Assembly (NCBI RefSeq): GCF_002754245.1
Contig: NZ_PEEX01000001.1
Coordinates: 2,708,001-2,772,000 of the forward strand
Source: Chryseobacterium sp. 52
GTDB taxonomy: Bacteria > Bacteroidota > Bacteroidia > Flavobacteriales > Weeksellaceae
DNA length: 64,000 nt
Direction of reading: 5' to 3'
Within the stretch, counting starts at the first letter, position 1; each line of letters begins with the position of its first letter. This document shows, in pieces, positions 46,426 to 55,606 of the stretch. The notes beneath the pieces are model-generated. The model ran no database searches and had not been told where the DNA came from. It saw nothing but the letters and a program-made list of their open reading frames with translations. The position numbers and the translations under genes were made by a program.

Positions 46426-46971
46426 ATGAAAAAAACTAGAATAAACACTGGTAGCCGGTTTTGGGCAGGTAAGAAGCACTCCGGGTTGCAGCTGCTGGAA
46501 ACTTTCTTTCAGTTCAATGAGCTGGATGTTTCCAAAGAAAGGCTCAGCAGCATTATGAATTATGCGGTAAAGAGGAATAGCTGGATCAATGAAGATCCGG
46601 CGGTTATCTTCCAGTTTCATGAGTCGATGAGGTCGTTGATCCGGGCAGGTTATGTTATGATGCTGAAGGAAAGGACATGGACTGTTGATACCCGGTCAGA
46701 AAAGATTTCCCCGTGGGTTCTTGGCCTGCTTTCGGAGAAGGAATACCGCAATCCTCTGCTGGTTTTCAAAAAAGCATTCAGAGAATACACCCTCAAAGAA
46801 TTTGATTATTTTATGTCCGGGATCGTCTATTTCTCAATGGGCGTCTATGAAAATCTACCGGAAAGAAATATCGTAATGCCCTACATTCATACGGTTAAAA
46901 TGCTGGATGCCGCACACCTGATTGTTCAAAGAAGGAGAGAAAAGAAAATGGCTAGCACAAATTCAGTATAA
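46426..46971 (+). CDS. Hypothetical helical protein
   Basis: A 181-residue soluble, mostly helical protein, MKKTRINTGSRFWAGKKHSG..., with YAVKRNSWINEDP and ending RRREKKMASTNSV. Family not recognised. It is divergent from the HTH gene and shares the palindrome region, so it may be under the same control. Confidence 0.65.
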   Translation: MKKTRINTGSRFWAGKKHSGLQLLETFFQFNELDVSKERLSSIMNYAVKRNSWINEDPAVIFQFHESMRSLIRAGYVMMLKERTWTVDTRSEKISPWVLGLLSEKEYRNPLLVFKKAFREYTLKEFDYFMSGIVYFSMGVYENLPERNIVMPYIHTVKMLDAAHLIVQRRREKKMASTNSV

Positions 46972-47402
46972 GAGGGTTGTGCGTAAATAAAAGGTTGGGA
47001 GTTGTTGATACAGGTGATTTATATACTGATGGCGTGTTTTTCTGACGCAAAGCTTTCATTTTTGAAACTGTTGATTGTAAGAGAGCAAAGGATAGAATCA
47101 ACTTCATTGATTCGTCGAAGCGTATGTATAAGCATATCGCTTCATCAGCGATAAAGTCGCATCACTTTGCCTCCTTAAAATAAAGCGGAATGATGAATGA
47201 ACTTTGCGTTTATCTTTTTAATCAAAAAATAATTTCAAACATAATCTATTGAGTACTGTATATTTTATAATGAATCTGGTTTATTGGTATAAGAAGTAGA
47301 ATTAACATTTTTATAAAGTATAATCGGGCACATCCAGGTATATAATGCCGTAATTTTTTCTATATTTAGAAGAAGAATAATAGTATATATGCATTCTGTC
47401 GC
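46972..47402. other. Intergenic stretch, no gene seen
   Basis: About 430 bases. A weak hairpin AAGCGTATG...CATATCGCTT near 47117-47142 is the only structure I note. The 3' part must hold the promoter of the next gene (a TATATTTA box near 47361). Confidence 0.35.
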
Positions 47403-48104
47403 ATGTCTACAAATATTAATATAAAAAAGACAATGCCAATAAACCCAATACCTCCGGACGGAGGCATGTTATATAAAGAAACAGATATGGCTCAGTTTTT
47501 CCCTGAGCCATTCAATGCAATAACTGCTCTATTATTTTTAGCCATAGCTATTTTTTGGACCATTAAAATGAAGGGTAATTTTAAAGAATATCCTTTTTTA
47601 ACGTACTGCTTAATATTGTTATATATTGGTGCCATAGGGGGAACTATTTACCATTCGTTCAGACAATGGCCGGTATTTATCATGATGGATTGGATGCCCA
47701 TTATGCTGCTCTGTTTGTCTGCCGGATTTTATTTTGTAGCTCAGAGCACCAGATGGTACTATGCTGTTTTAATGGTTTTTGTATACCTGATATTGATGTT
47801 GGGTTTAAGAAATTGGATTTTGGTAGATAACACTTCTCTTTTTATCAACATAAATTATGCAATCATGGCTTCATTTGTACTTTTCTCGGTATTAAGGTAT
47901 TTAATCTATACCCAATGGAAGGCCGGCAAATGGGTAGGCTTTGCTTTATTGTCGTTTGCTCTTGCACTTACTTTCCGCATCGTTGATAAATGGGAATGGT
48001 TAAGCTTCGGAACACACTTTTTATGGCATACTTTTGGGGCGGCAGCAACATTTTGCATGTTTAATTATATCTATCTTACGCGGAATGCCATTAGAAAAAC
48101 ATAA
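47403..48104 (+). CDS. CREST/ceramidase-like integral membrane protein
   Basis: A 233-residue protein with about seven membrane helices. The metal-site pattern of the CREST superfamily is visible: GGTIYHSFRQ (Ser/His) early, MMDWMP (Asp) next, and GTHFLWHTFGAA (HxxxH) near the end. CREST members include alkaline ceramidases and are predicted zinc-dependent amide hydrolases. An alternative start at 47433 would remove the charged head. The substrate here is unknown, perhaps a sphingolipid, which Bacteroidota can make. Confidence 0.75.
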   Translation: MSTNINIKKTMPINPIPPDGGMLYKETDMAQFFPEPFNAITALLFLAIAIFWTIKMKGNFKEYPFLTYCLILLYIGAIGGTIYHSFRQWPVFIMMDWMPIMLLCLSAGFYFVAQSTRWYYAVLMVFVYLILMLGLRNWILVDNTSLFININYAIMASFVLFSVLRYLIYTQWKAGKWVGFALLSFALALTFRIVDKWEWLSFGTHFLWHTFGAAATFCMFNYIYLTRNAIRKT

Positions 48105-48206
48105 AAGCCTGTTTAGATTTTATGGTTTTAAATTCTCGCAGATTAGGCAGATTGAGCAGATTTTTTTACCCATAAGAATCTGATATCTTTTGGAAATTGT
48201 CAGATC

Positions 48207-48254
48207 AAACCTTATAGGTTTTAATATGCATGAGTTTTAAAACCTATAAGGTTT
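48207..48254. terminator. Long perfect hairpin downstream of the CREST-like gene
   Basis: A 17-bp perfect stem AAACCTTATAGGTTTTA/TAAAACCTATAAGGTTT with a 14-base loop. It has weak T-tracts, so it may be a terminator or a repeat-type structure. The rest of 48105-48562 holds short repeated words (AGATTAGGCAGATTGAGCAG; AAAATCTGCG) but no gene. Confidence 0.6.
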
Positions 48255-48562
48255 AGTCCATCCATAAAATCTGTGTCATCTGCAAAATCTGCGAGAGAAA
48301 AAATATTCACAAACACCTGTGAAATCCATAGATTCTGTTGGAAACATTAAGAAATTCGTGCATCCGTGGCAAAATTTTTCAATCACAAAGGAGACACAAA
48401 GTTTGATAATCACATATACTTTTTTCAAATAAAATTTAAACAAGCTCTTAGATTTATTTGAACTCAAGTACAAGGGGTTTTGTGGTTTAATAAAAAATTA
48501 AACAGTTTTTTTGTGAAATTCACAGTCTGATTCTTTTACGTCTGAAAGAAAGATGATTTACT

Positions 48563-48570
48563 TATATTTG
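48563..48570 (+). promoter_or_regulatory. -7 box of the PIG-L/symporter operon
   Basis: TATATTTG matches TAnnTTTG, 19 bases before the ATG. No clear TTTG is found at the expected -33 distance. Confidence 0.55.
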
Positions 48571-48589
48571 CCCCGCAAAGCAAATCTAA

Positions 48590-51094
48590 ATGTTCAAAAA
48601 AGTAAGCACTGTATTTATCCTTGTCTTTTATATGGTTTTCTGTTCGGCCCAGCAGGTCCGACCTTCCAAATCATCTGAAATTTACCGCGAACTCAAAACA
48701 CTTAAACAGCTGCCTAAAGTTTTATACCTGGCAGCTCATCCCGATGATGAAAATACAGGATTACTCTCCTGGTTAATCAACGACCAAAATGTAGAAACGG
48801 GCTATTTGTCTTTAACGAGAGGGGATGGTGGTCAGAATTTACTAGGCACAGAGCAAGGTGCAGCATTGGGTTTAATCAGAACGCATGAGCTTTTAGAGGC
48901 AAGAAAGTTAGACGGCGCTCAACAGTTTTTTACCCGGGCGATTGATTTCGGGTTCTCTAAAAATACCACCGATACCTTTAAACAATGGAATGCAGATAAT
49001 ATTACAGCGGATGTAGTTTGGGTAATCCGTAAATTCCGTCCGGATGTTATCATTTGTCGTTTTCCGCCTACTGCTGCGGCAGGACACGGACAACATGCGG
49101 CTTCGGCTGTGGTTGCAGAAAAAGCTTTTAAGCTGGCAGGTGATAAAAATGCTTTCCCAAATCAACTAAAATATGTGAATGTATGGCAACCAAAACGTGT
49201 ATTGTGGAATACTTTCCGATTTGGTGGGGTCAATACGACTGCTGAAAATCAACTGAAAATTACCGTTGGGCAATATGATGCACAACTGGGAATGGGCTAT
49301 GGTGAATTGGCAGGATTAAGCAGAAGTTTACATAAAAGCCAGGGTGCGGGAACACAATCTGTAGCCGGGATAAGAACTGAATATTTTGCCCACGTTATTG
49401 GCGAGCCTGCAAAAGCAACACTTTTTGATGGAGTCGTTAAAACCTGGACCGCAAAAGGAAACGCTGATATCGACCAGTCATTAGATAAAATTATTTCTGC
49501 TTTCAATTTCAATAATCCTGACCTTAGCTTACCTGCTTTGCTTGTTTTGCGAAAAAAGGTTATGGAATTAAAAGATGCAGACCTAAAAAGAGATAAAATT
49601 AAATCTCTAGACAATATCATTTTAAGTTGCGCTGGGTTTATGGGTGAGGTCGTTACCAATCAGGCTGAAGCTGTTGCCGGAGATAACTACAATTTCAGGT
49701 TAAATCTGATTTCAAGAGCTACAAACCCTGTTGTTTTAGAAAATGTAAAATGGTTAAGTACGCCAGAAAGTTTCAACAGAAAACTATCAAAAGATTCTTT
49801 AATTACCATTGAGCATAAAATTCAGATTCCCGCAGATGCAGCACTTACAGAACCTTACTGGCTGGCAAAACCTCCCACGAATGCGGCAACTTTCTCAGTT
49901 CCAAATGATACTTTAATCGGCTTGCCTGAGGCGGAATCACCACTGAATGTGCTGCTTAGTTTAAGAATCGGTTCGGAAAAGTTTCAGGTTAAACTTCCTT
50001 TATCTTTCAAGAAATTAGATCCGGTGCGTGGTGATGTGGTCGAAGCCCTGCGAATTGTTCCTGCATTGGAACTGAAATTTACACAGCCACTGTATTTGGT
50101 CAAAGAAAATGAAGATTTACATTTGAGTTTAAATGTTAAGATTAATTCCAACAAACAATACAGTAAAGGGATTCTAAACCTGATGTATAACGGAGAACGA
50201 TTAGGCAGCGCCGATGTAAATTCGATCAATGGGAAAGATTTCACCATCGATTATGTTATTCCAAAAAATAAGCTTGCCGAAATACATTCGGCTCGTCTGC
50301 AATTGGATGCCAATTTTGTTGCAGATGGAATCACTTATAATAAAAAACAAGTATTAATTCAGTACCCGCATTTACCCTCTTTACAATATTTTGCGCCTGC
50401 AAGTGTCATCGTAATGAAAGGCGATATTCAGGCGAAGGTTAAAAAAGTGGGTTACATAGAAGGTGCTGGCGATTTCATTCCTGAGTTCCTACGCATGGCA
50501 GGTGTTCAGGTTGATGTCCTGAAAGACGAAGATTTTTATGGCAACGTAGATGAATCTGGCGGAAGTGGTAGTCAAAACAAACTGTCGCAATATGATGCCA
50601 TCGTATTGGGTATTCGTGCCAATAACACGGAGAAAAAACTGGGTCGCTGGATGCCTTTTTTATGGTCTTATGTGAAAGCCGGGGGTAATTTGGTGATGCA
50701 GTATAACACCAACCAGGATACAACAGTTGACCAATTGGGGATCTACAATTTCAGTATCGCGAATAAGAGGGTTACCGAAGAAAATGCTGCGGTTACGATT
50801 TTAAATCCAAATCATAAATTGCTCAACTTTCCGAACAAAATTACTGCGGATGATTTTAAAGGTTGGGTCCAGGAGCGTGGCGCCTATTTCCCTGCTCAAT
50901 GGGACGCAGCGTATGAACCGCTCTTTGAAATGCACGATACAGATGAAGAGCCACTGCAGGGATCAACTTTATATGCCAAATACGGGAAGGGTAATTTTAT
51001 ATATACTCCGTTGGCATTTTTCAGACAGCTGCCTGCGGGAAATGTGGGTGCGGCACGTTTATTTTTAAACTTTTTATCTGCACAGAAAAACTGA
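48590..51094 (+). CDS. Secreted PIG-L family deacetylase
   Basis: An 834-residue protein with a signal peptide ending near CSAQ. The PIG-L/LmbE domain (residues ~40-260) starts with AAHPDDEN (zinc ligands in AHPDDE, 49-54), then GGQNLLGTEQG and a later GHGQHAA with the third His. The ~550 residues after it are beta-rich with a glutamine-amidotransferase-like end (YDAIVLGIRANN, GGNLVMQYNT). Large PIG-L proteins of this type deacetylate amino sugars. The stop overlaps the next start (ATGA), coupling it to a membrane peptide and a symporter, so imported sugar products may be its output. Confidence 0.88.
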   Translation: MFKKVSTVFILVFYMVFCSAQQVRPSKSSEIYRELKTLKQLPKVLYLAAHPDDENTGLLSWLINDQNVETGYLSLTRGDGGQNLLGTEQGAALGLIRTHELLEARKLDGAQQFFTRAIDFGFSKNTTDTFKQWNADNITADVVWVIRKFRPDVIICRFPPTAAAGHGQHAASAVVAEKAFKLAGDKNAFPNQLKYVNVWQPKRVLWNTFRFGGVNTTAENQLKITVGQYDAQLGMGYGELAGLSRSLHKSQGAGTQSVAGIRTEYFAHVIGEPAKATLFDGVVKTWTAKGNADIDQSLDKIISAFNFNNPDLSLPALLVLRKKVMELKDADLKRDKIKSLDNIILSCAGFMGEVVTNQAEAVAGDNYNFRLNLISRATNPVVLENVKWLSTPESFNRKLSKDSLITIEHKIQIPADAALTEPYWLAKPPTNAATFSVPNDTLIGLPEAESPLNVLLSLRIGSEKFQVKLPLSFKKLDPVRGDVVEALRIVPALELKFTQPLYLVKENEDLHLSLNVKINSNKQYSKGILNLMYNGERLGSADVNSINGKDFTIDYVIPKNKLAEIHSARLQLDANFVADGITYNKKQVLIQYPHLPSLQYFAPASVIVMKGDIQAKVKKVGYIEGAGDFIPEFLRMAGVQVDVLKDEDFYGNVDESGGSGSQNKLSQYDAIVLGIRANNTEKKLGRWMPFLWSYVKAGGNLVMQYNTNQDTTVDQLGIYNFSIANKRVTEENAAVTILNPNHKLLNFPNKITADDFKGWVQERGAYFPAQWDAAYEPLFEMHDTDEEPLQGSTLYAKYGKGNFIYTPLAFFRQLPAGNVGAARLFLNFLSAQKN

Positions 51095-51198
51095 TGAACA
51101 TGAAACTTAAAAATTGGAATATCTGGTACCTATTATTAGCAGGTGCGCTAGTAGGTCAGATTATATTTTATTATTTGTTTACTAAATTCTGGGCATGA
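51094..51198 (+). CDS. 34-residue single-helix membrane peptide
   Basis: ATG 51094 overlaps the deacetylase stop, and its TGA overlaps the symporter start (ATGA on both sides). The peptide has a basic Trp-rich head (MNMKLKNWNIWY) and one membrane helix (LLAGALVGQIIFYYLF) ending KFWA. Perfect coupling on both sides argues that it is real. It may be a small subunit of, or an insertion aid for, the symporter. Confidence 0.75.
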   Translation: MNMKLKNWNIWYLLLAGALVGQIIFYYLFTKFWA

Positions 51199-52886
51199 GT
51201 ACTATAGATTGGACAGTTCTCATTGTTACATTGGTTGCAGTGGTTGTTTACGGCGTATATATCGGTCGTGGCCAAAAAAGCAACGAATCATACCTGAAAG
51301 CAGATAATAAAATGCCTTGGTACATTGTGCTTATAGGTATTATGGCTACGCAGGCAAGTGCCATTACATTTCTTTCAGCACCGGGCCAGGCTTATACAGA
51401 CGGCATGCGTTTCGTTCAGTATTACTTTGGTCTGCCTTTGGCGATGATTGTGATCTGCATCACTTTCATCCCGATTTTTCAGCGCTTAAATGTGTACACG
51501 GCGTATGAATATTTGGAAAACCGTTTTGATAAAAAAACAAGAGTACTTACTTCAATGCTTTTTCTTTTTTCCAGAGGTTTATCAACAGGAATCAGCATTT
51601 ACGCTCCGAGTATCATCTTATCAAGCGTTTTAAACTGGAATATTTATTTAACCAATGTTTTAACAGGTGGAATTCTGTTGATTTATACTTATGTTGGCGG
51701 TGCCAAAGCTATTGCTCACACCCAAAAACTACAGTTTCTAATTATTCTGGGAACAATGGCTTTTGCAGGCTATCTGCTTATTCAAAATATGCCGAATGGA
51801 ATTGGTTTTAATGATGCGCTTTATCTGGCGGGGAAATCCGGAAAGCTCAACGTAATCACCACAGAATTTGACTGGAAAGATAAATATAATATTTGGAGCG
51901 GCTTGATTGGTGGTTTTTTTCTCGCACTTTCTTACTTCGGGACTGACCAGAGTCAGGTCGGGAGGTATATTACTGCGAAAGACAATACCAACGCAAAAAT
52001 GGGCCTGCTGTTGAACGGATTGGTTAAAATTCCGATGCAGTTTGCTATTCTCCTGATCGGTGCCTTGCTTTTCGCTTTCTTTTCTCTAAAACCGGCGCCG
52101 ATTTATTTTAACGAACGCTCATATCAACATTTAAAGGAAGCACAACCTGAACAGGCTGCAGTTTTTGAAAAAGAGCATCAGAATCTGCAAATAAAATTCA
52201 ATGCAGAATCAAAAGAAATTCTACAATTGAAAGAAACTCATTCTCCTCAACTTAACAAAACAATTCAGGATTTTAAAAATACCCAAACCCAGGTAAAAGC
52301 ACTTCACGGCAGGGTAGAAGAAGCGATTAATCATTCAAACTATAATGCGGAGAAAACAGATACCAATTATATTTTCCTGTATTTCGTGAAAAATACCTTA
52401 CCTGTAGGGATGATCGGATTACTGTTTGCCGTCATTTTTCTGGCCAGCTGGGGTTCAATTTCTGCAGCGCTGAATTCCCTTGCCGCCTGCTCATTAAAAG
52501 ATGTTCATTTGATATTTAAAAAAGAAATTCCTGATGATGCAACCGAGCTGAAGTACAGCCGCCTGCATACTTTAGCCTGGGGTATATTCTCAATCGGTGT
52601 GGCTATGTTTGCCACTCAGATGGGTTCACTAATTGAAGCGGTTAATGTATTAGGTTCTCTTTTCTACGGTCCGATATTGGGGATTTTTCTTGTGGCATTT
52701 TACTATAAAAAAGTCAACGGGGCTATTGTATTTATTTCTGCAATTTTATCAGAAATTACGGTTATTGCCGTTTATAAGTTTGATATCGTTTCTTTCCTTT
52801 GGCTTAATGTAATTGGGGCAGCGGCAGTCATTATATTTTCGGCAATCGGGTTACTGTTTTATAAACCGAAAGCAGTAAATTCGTAA
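51195..52886 (+). CDS. Sodium:solute symporter (SSS family)
   Basis: A 563-residue transporter with about 13 membrane helices. SSS motifs are visible: SNESYLKADNKMPW, FLSAPGQAY, YEYLENRFDKKTRVL and SYFGTDQSQVGRYI. A soluble coiled-coil insert (residues ~310-385; EKEHQNLQIKFNAESKE) sits between helices, as in many Bacteroidota SSS proteins. Coupled to the PIG-L deacetylase, it probably imports the sugar released or modified by it, with sodium. Confidence 0.9.
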   Translation: MSTIDWTVLIVTLVAVVVYGVYIGRGQKSNESYLKADNKMPWYIVLIGIMATQASAITFLSAPGQAYTDGMRFVQYYFGLPLAMIVICITFIPIFQRLNVYTAYEYLENRFDKKTRVLTSMLFLFSRGLSTGISIYAPSIILSSVLNWNIYLTNVLTGGILLIYTYVGGAKAIAHTQKLQFLIILGTMAFAGYLLIQNMPNGIGFNDALYLAGKSGKLNVITTEFDWKDKYNIWSGLIGGFFLALSYFGTDQSQVGRYITAKDNTNAKMGLLLNGLVKIPMQFAILLIGALLFAFFSLKPAPIYFNERSYQHLKEAQPEQAAVFEKEHQNLQIKFNAESKEILQLKETHSPQLNKTIQDFKNTQTQVKALHGRVEEAINHSNYNAEKTDTNYIFLYFVKNTLPVGMIGLLFAVIFLASWGSISAALNSLAACSLKDVHLIFKKEIPDDATELKYSRLHTLAWGIFSIGVAMFATQMGSLIEAVNVLGSLFYGPILGIFLVAFYYKKVNGAIVFISAILSEITVIAVYKFDIVSFLWLNVIGAAAVIIFSAIGLLFYKPKAVNS

Positions 52887-52896
52887 ACCAATGAAT

Positions 52897-52920
52897 AAAC
52901 AAACAAACAAACAAACAAAC
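52897..52920 (+). repeat. (AAAC)6 tetranucleotide repeat
   Basis: Six perfect AAAC units lie 13 bases before the start of the DUF2911 gene, in its leader. Slippage here would change leader length. Confidence 0.8.
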
Positions 52921-52933
52921 AAATAAAAATATT

Positions 52934-53452
52934 ATGAAAACAATGATTAAATCTGTTGCTGTAGTTTTTGCTGCAATGACAATTTCAGTGAATGCATTTG
53001 CACAGGACGCTAAAAAACCAGCCAGCCCTGCCGCTACTGCTACTGGAAAAATTAAAGATGCAACCATTACAATAGCCTACAGCAGTCCTTCTGTTAAAGG
53101 GCGTGAAATCTGGGGTGGTTTAGAAGCTTATGATAAAGTTTGGCGTGCGGGTGCCAATGAAGCAACAACTTTCGAAACGGATAAAAATATTACCGTTCAG
53201 GGTAAACTGCTGCCTGCAGGTAAATATAGCTTTTTCCTGATCCCTAAAAAAACAGGAACCTGGACTGCGATTTTTAACAAAGAACCAAAACAATGGGGCG
53301 CTTATAAATACGAAGAAGCAAAAGATGCTTTACGTGTTGATGTTAAAACAAAAGCTTTACAAGCAACACAGGAAACTTTAGTGTATAAAATAAACAGTAA
53401 CGGATTCACAATGGATTGGGATAAAATCTCAGTTCCTGTAGAGATAAAATAA
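52934..53452 (+). CDS. DUF2911 secreted protein
   Basis: A 172-residue protein with a signal peptide (to NAFAQD). The DUF2911 features are [45 protein letters not shown] and [13 protein letters not shown]. The domain is common in Bacteroidota envelopes, function unknown. The start ATG is preceded by a purine-poor AAAC repeat. Confidence 0.88.
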   Translation: MKTMIKSVAVVFAAMTISVNAFAQDAKKPASPAATATGKIKDATITIAYSSPSVKGREIWGGLEAYDKVWRAGANEATTFETDKNITVQGKLLPAGKYSFFLIPKKTGTWTAIFNKEPKQWGAYKYEEAKDALRVDVKTKALQATQETLVYKINSNGFTMDWDKISVPVEIK

Positions 53453-53472
53453 ATTCCAATATGAAAAATTAA

Positions 53473-53498
53473 AATCCCGTTAATCCGGGATTTTTTTT
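53473..53498 (+). terminator. Terminator after the DUF2911 gene
   Basis: The stem AATCCCG/CGGGATT with loop TTAATC and an eight-base T run, about 20 bases past the stop. Confidence 0.85.
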
Positions 53499-53757
53499 GT
53501 TTAAATTTTTGATAATGCATCAAAGATTACTATGGTAAATTTTAGTGATGTTGTCTGTCTTGTCTTGCAATATTCAAAATCTTAAAGACTTTGTTAGTCT
53601 TATTTTTTTCAGGGATCAAAATTCTGGCTAATGCCGATACGCTGACTCATCCAATGAGTAAATTCTAAAAAAAGACTCATCAGACCGGCTTTAATCTTCT
53701 GAGTACTTTCTACAATACGTTAAAAAAAATGTAGGGGACACCTCTCTATCACACAAT

Positions 53758-53791
53758 TCAGTAGTCCTGACTTATAAATCAGTAGTCCTGA
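53758..53791 (+). promoter_or_regulatory. Two 13-bp direct repeats 21 bp apart, likely activator or repressor site
   Basis: TCAGTAGTCCTGA occurs at 53758-53770 and 53779-53791, exactly two helical turns apart. The pair lies just upstream of TTTG (53809-53812) and TAGCTTTG (53829-53836, a TAnnTTTG box), about 70 bases before the NTF2/DJ-1 gene. Confidence 0.6.
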
Positions 53792-53828
53792 ATCCTGCAT
53801 TTAGGACCTTTGAGATTTTGCTACAATA

Positions 53829-53836
53829 TAGCTTTG
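53829..53836 (+). promoter_or_regulatory. -7 box of the NTF2/DJ-1 gene
   Basis: TAGCTTTG matches TAnnTTTG. A TTTG lies 16 bases before it, shorter than the usual 19-21. The gene starts 26 bases later. Confidence 0.55.
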
Positions 53837-53861
53837 TGAAAAATTAAATTTCAAAAAGTTC

Positions 53862-54983
53862 ATGAAAACGCTTATCTATTTTATCACACTATTATTTTTG
53901 CCAGGTTGTTTATTGGCACAAACAGAAGAGATCTCAATTAGGAAATGTATTGAGAATTACATTGAGGGAAGTTCTTATAACAAACCTGATAGCATCGAAA
54001 AGGCATTCTATCCGGAAGCCAATCTATTTTTAAGTCATAAAGACAAAGAGCTATGGATTGTGCCGGCTAGCGAATATATCACATGGTTTAAAAAAGGCAA
54101 TCAGGGGGAATTTAATGGTCGCATAGGCAGAATTATTTCAATTGATCTGCAGAACGATATAGCTTCGGCTAAGGCAGAAATATTAATACCTGGCAAAAAA
54201 TTAGAATTTATAGATATATTTCTGCTCAAAAAGATTCAAGGCAAATGGAAAATAATCAGCAAATCTGCAAGCAGTATAAATACTAATAAATCAGGGCGGA
54301 ATATCCTGTTTATTGTTTCCAATGCTCATTATTATGGCAAATCAACCTTAGCAACAGGCAATAGCTTTTCTGAAATAGTAAACGCCTATAATACCTTTAA
54401 AACAGCAGGATACACTGTCGATTTTGTAAGCCCGGAAGGAGGAAGTATTCCATTAGCTTATATCAACACATCCGACGCTTTGCAAAAGCAATATTTATTT
54501 GACCCGGATTTTATGTATGCCATGAAAAATACTAAAAAACCGGAAGAAATTGATTCAAAAAACTATAAAGCTGTTCATTATATTGGGGGCGGGGCTGCAA
54601 TGTATGATGTGCCGGAAAATAAAAAAATTCAAACTATTGCTTTAAAAGTATATGAAGAAAATAAGGGGATCATCTCTTCTGTTTGTCATGGAACTGCAGG
54701 AATTGTAAACTTAAAAACAAATGACGGTCATTATTTGGTAGCAGGAAAAAAAATCAGTGGTTATCCTGATTCATTTGAAAAGCAAGATGGAGATTATTTT
54801 AAGCACTTTCCGTTCTTAATTCAAAAGACCATTGAAGAAAGAGGCGGAGTTTTTAAGTTTTCGGCCCGTAACGTCTCACATGTAGAAACGGATGGAAGAA
54901 TAGTCACCGGACAAAATTTTCAATCGTCAAGCGGTGTCGCTTTAAAGATTATCGAATTAATAAATGGCGAAAAGAAAGAATAA
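53862..54983 (+). CDS. Secreted fusion of NTF2-like and DJ-1/PfpI domains
   Basis: A 373-residue protein with a signal peptide (lipobox-like LFLPGC, then LLAQ). Residues ~25-140 form an NTF2/lumazine-binding-like domain (IRKCIENYIEGSSYNKPDSI, DIFLLKKIQGKWKIISK). Residues ~148-370 are DJ-1/PfpI: NILFIVSNAHYYG, VDFVSPEGGSIP, VHYIGGGAAMYD and the nucleophile elbow SSVCHGTAG. The Cys-His pair suggests a glyoxalase or hydrolase role, outside the cytoplasm. Exported DJ-1 proteins fused to NTF2 domains are uncommon. Confidence 0.85.
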   Translation: MKTLIYFITLLFLPGCLLAQTEEISIRKCIENYIEGSSYNKPDSIEKAFYPEANLFLSHKDKELWIVPASEYITWFKKGNQGEFNGRIGRIISIDLQNDIASAKAEILIPGKKLEFIDIFLLKKIQGKWKIISKSASSINTNKSGRNILFIVSNAHYYGKSTLATGNSFSEIVNAYNTFKTAGYTVDFVSPEGGSIPLAYINTSDALQKQYLFDPDFMYAMKNTKKPEEIDSKNYKAVHYIGGGAAMYDVPENKKIQTIALKVYEENKGIISSVCHGTAGIVNLKTNDGHYLVAGKKISGYPDSFEKQDGDYFKHFPFLIQKTIEERGGVFKFSARNVSHVETDGRIVTGQNFQSSSGVALKIIELINGEKKE

Positions 54984-55231
54984 CGGTGTGTAGCTAATAG
55001 TCAGGGATTTAGACCTTCAAATTTCAATTCCGAACTTTCTTTGGAGACTCAATAATTTGGATTCTGCTTATAGAAATAGGAATTCTACTTTTATTATGAA
55101 CAAGGATAAAGGATTTCAAACTTTACAATCCATAAAATAAATAAGTGTTGCTTTTTTGCCGGCGACCATTGTTTTGAGTGTTGAAATTTTAGTGAACCAA
55201 TCAAGGGGCTTCGAATCCCTTTTTCTGCAAG
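54984..55231. other. Intergenic stretch with a tRNA-3'-end-like sequence
   Basis: No gene seen. Near 55200-55228 the words GGGGCTTCGAATCCC and CTGC resemble a tRNA T-arm and tail, and a terminator follows directly, but the stem pairs poorly and no upstream tRNA body is visible. It may be a relic or an old attachment site. Confidence 0.3.
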
Positions 55232-55268
55232 AAAAAACCTTAGAATATTTTATTCTGAGGTTTTTTTA
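55232..55268 (+). terminator. Terminator
   Basis: The stem AAACCTTAGAATA/TATTCTGAGGTTT with a TTT loop and T run. It follows the tRNA-like sequence. The following 330 bases hold no visible gene. Confidence 0.75.
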
Positions 55269-55606
55269 TTTCTGAATGATGTGCATATTTTTTTGTAATG
55301 TACCCGAATATATTCACACCTAAGAAAAGAAACAATAGGAAATACACTTTGGAACAAATCATACTTACTCATTACATTTTAGCTATGTTCAGGATTATAA
55401 ATTGGAACGTAGTTTTGTAATTAAATATTTCATTTTCAATTAGTTAAATCGAATTCAGATAATGGGTTCGCATTTATCCTGCGGAACATTCCAAGCTTTT
55501 CCCAGGCCTAATTTTGCATCATACATTTATTCATTATGAATGCAGAAAAAAACTAAAAAGAAAACCCTGTAAAAGAAGCCATTATTATTTAAACAAAATA
55601 AAAACA

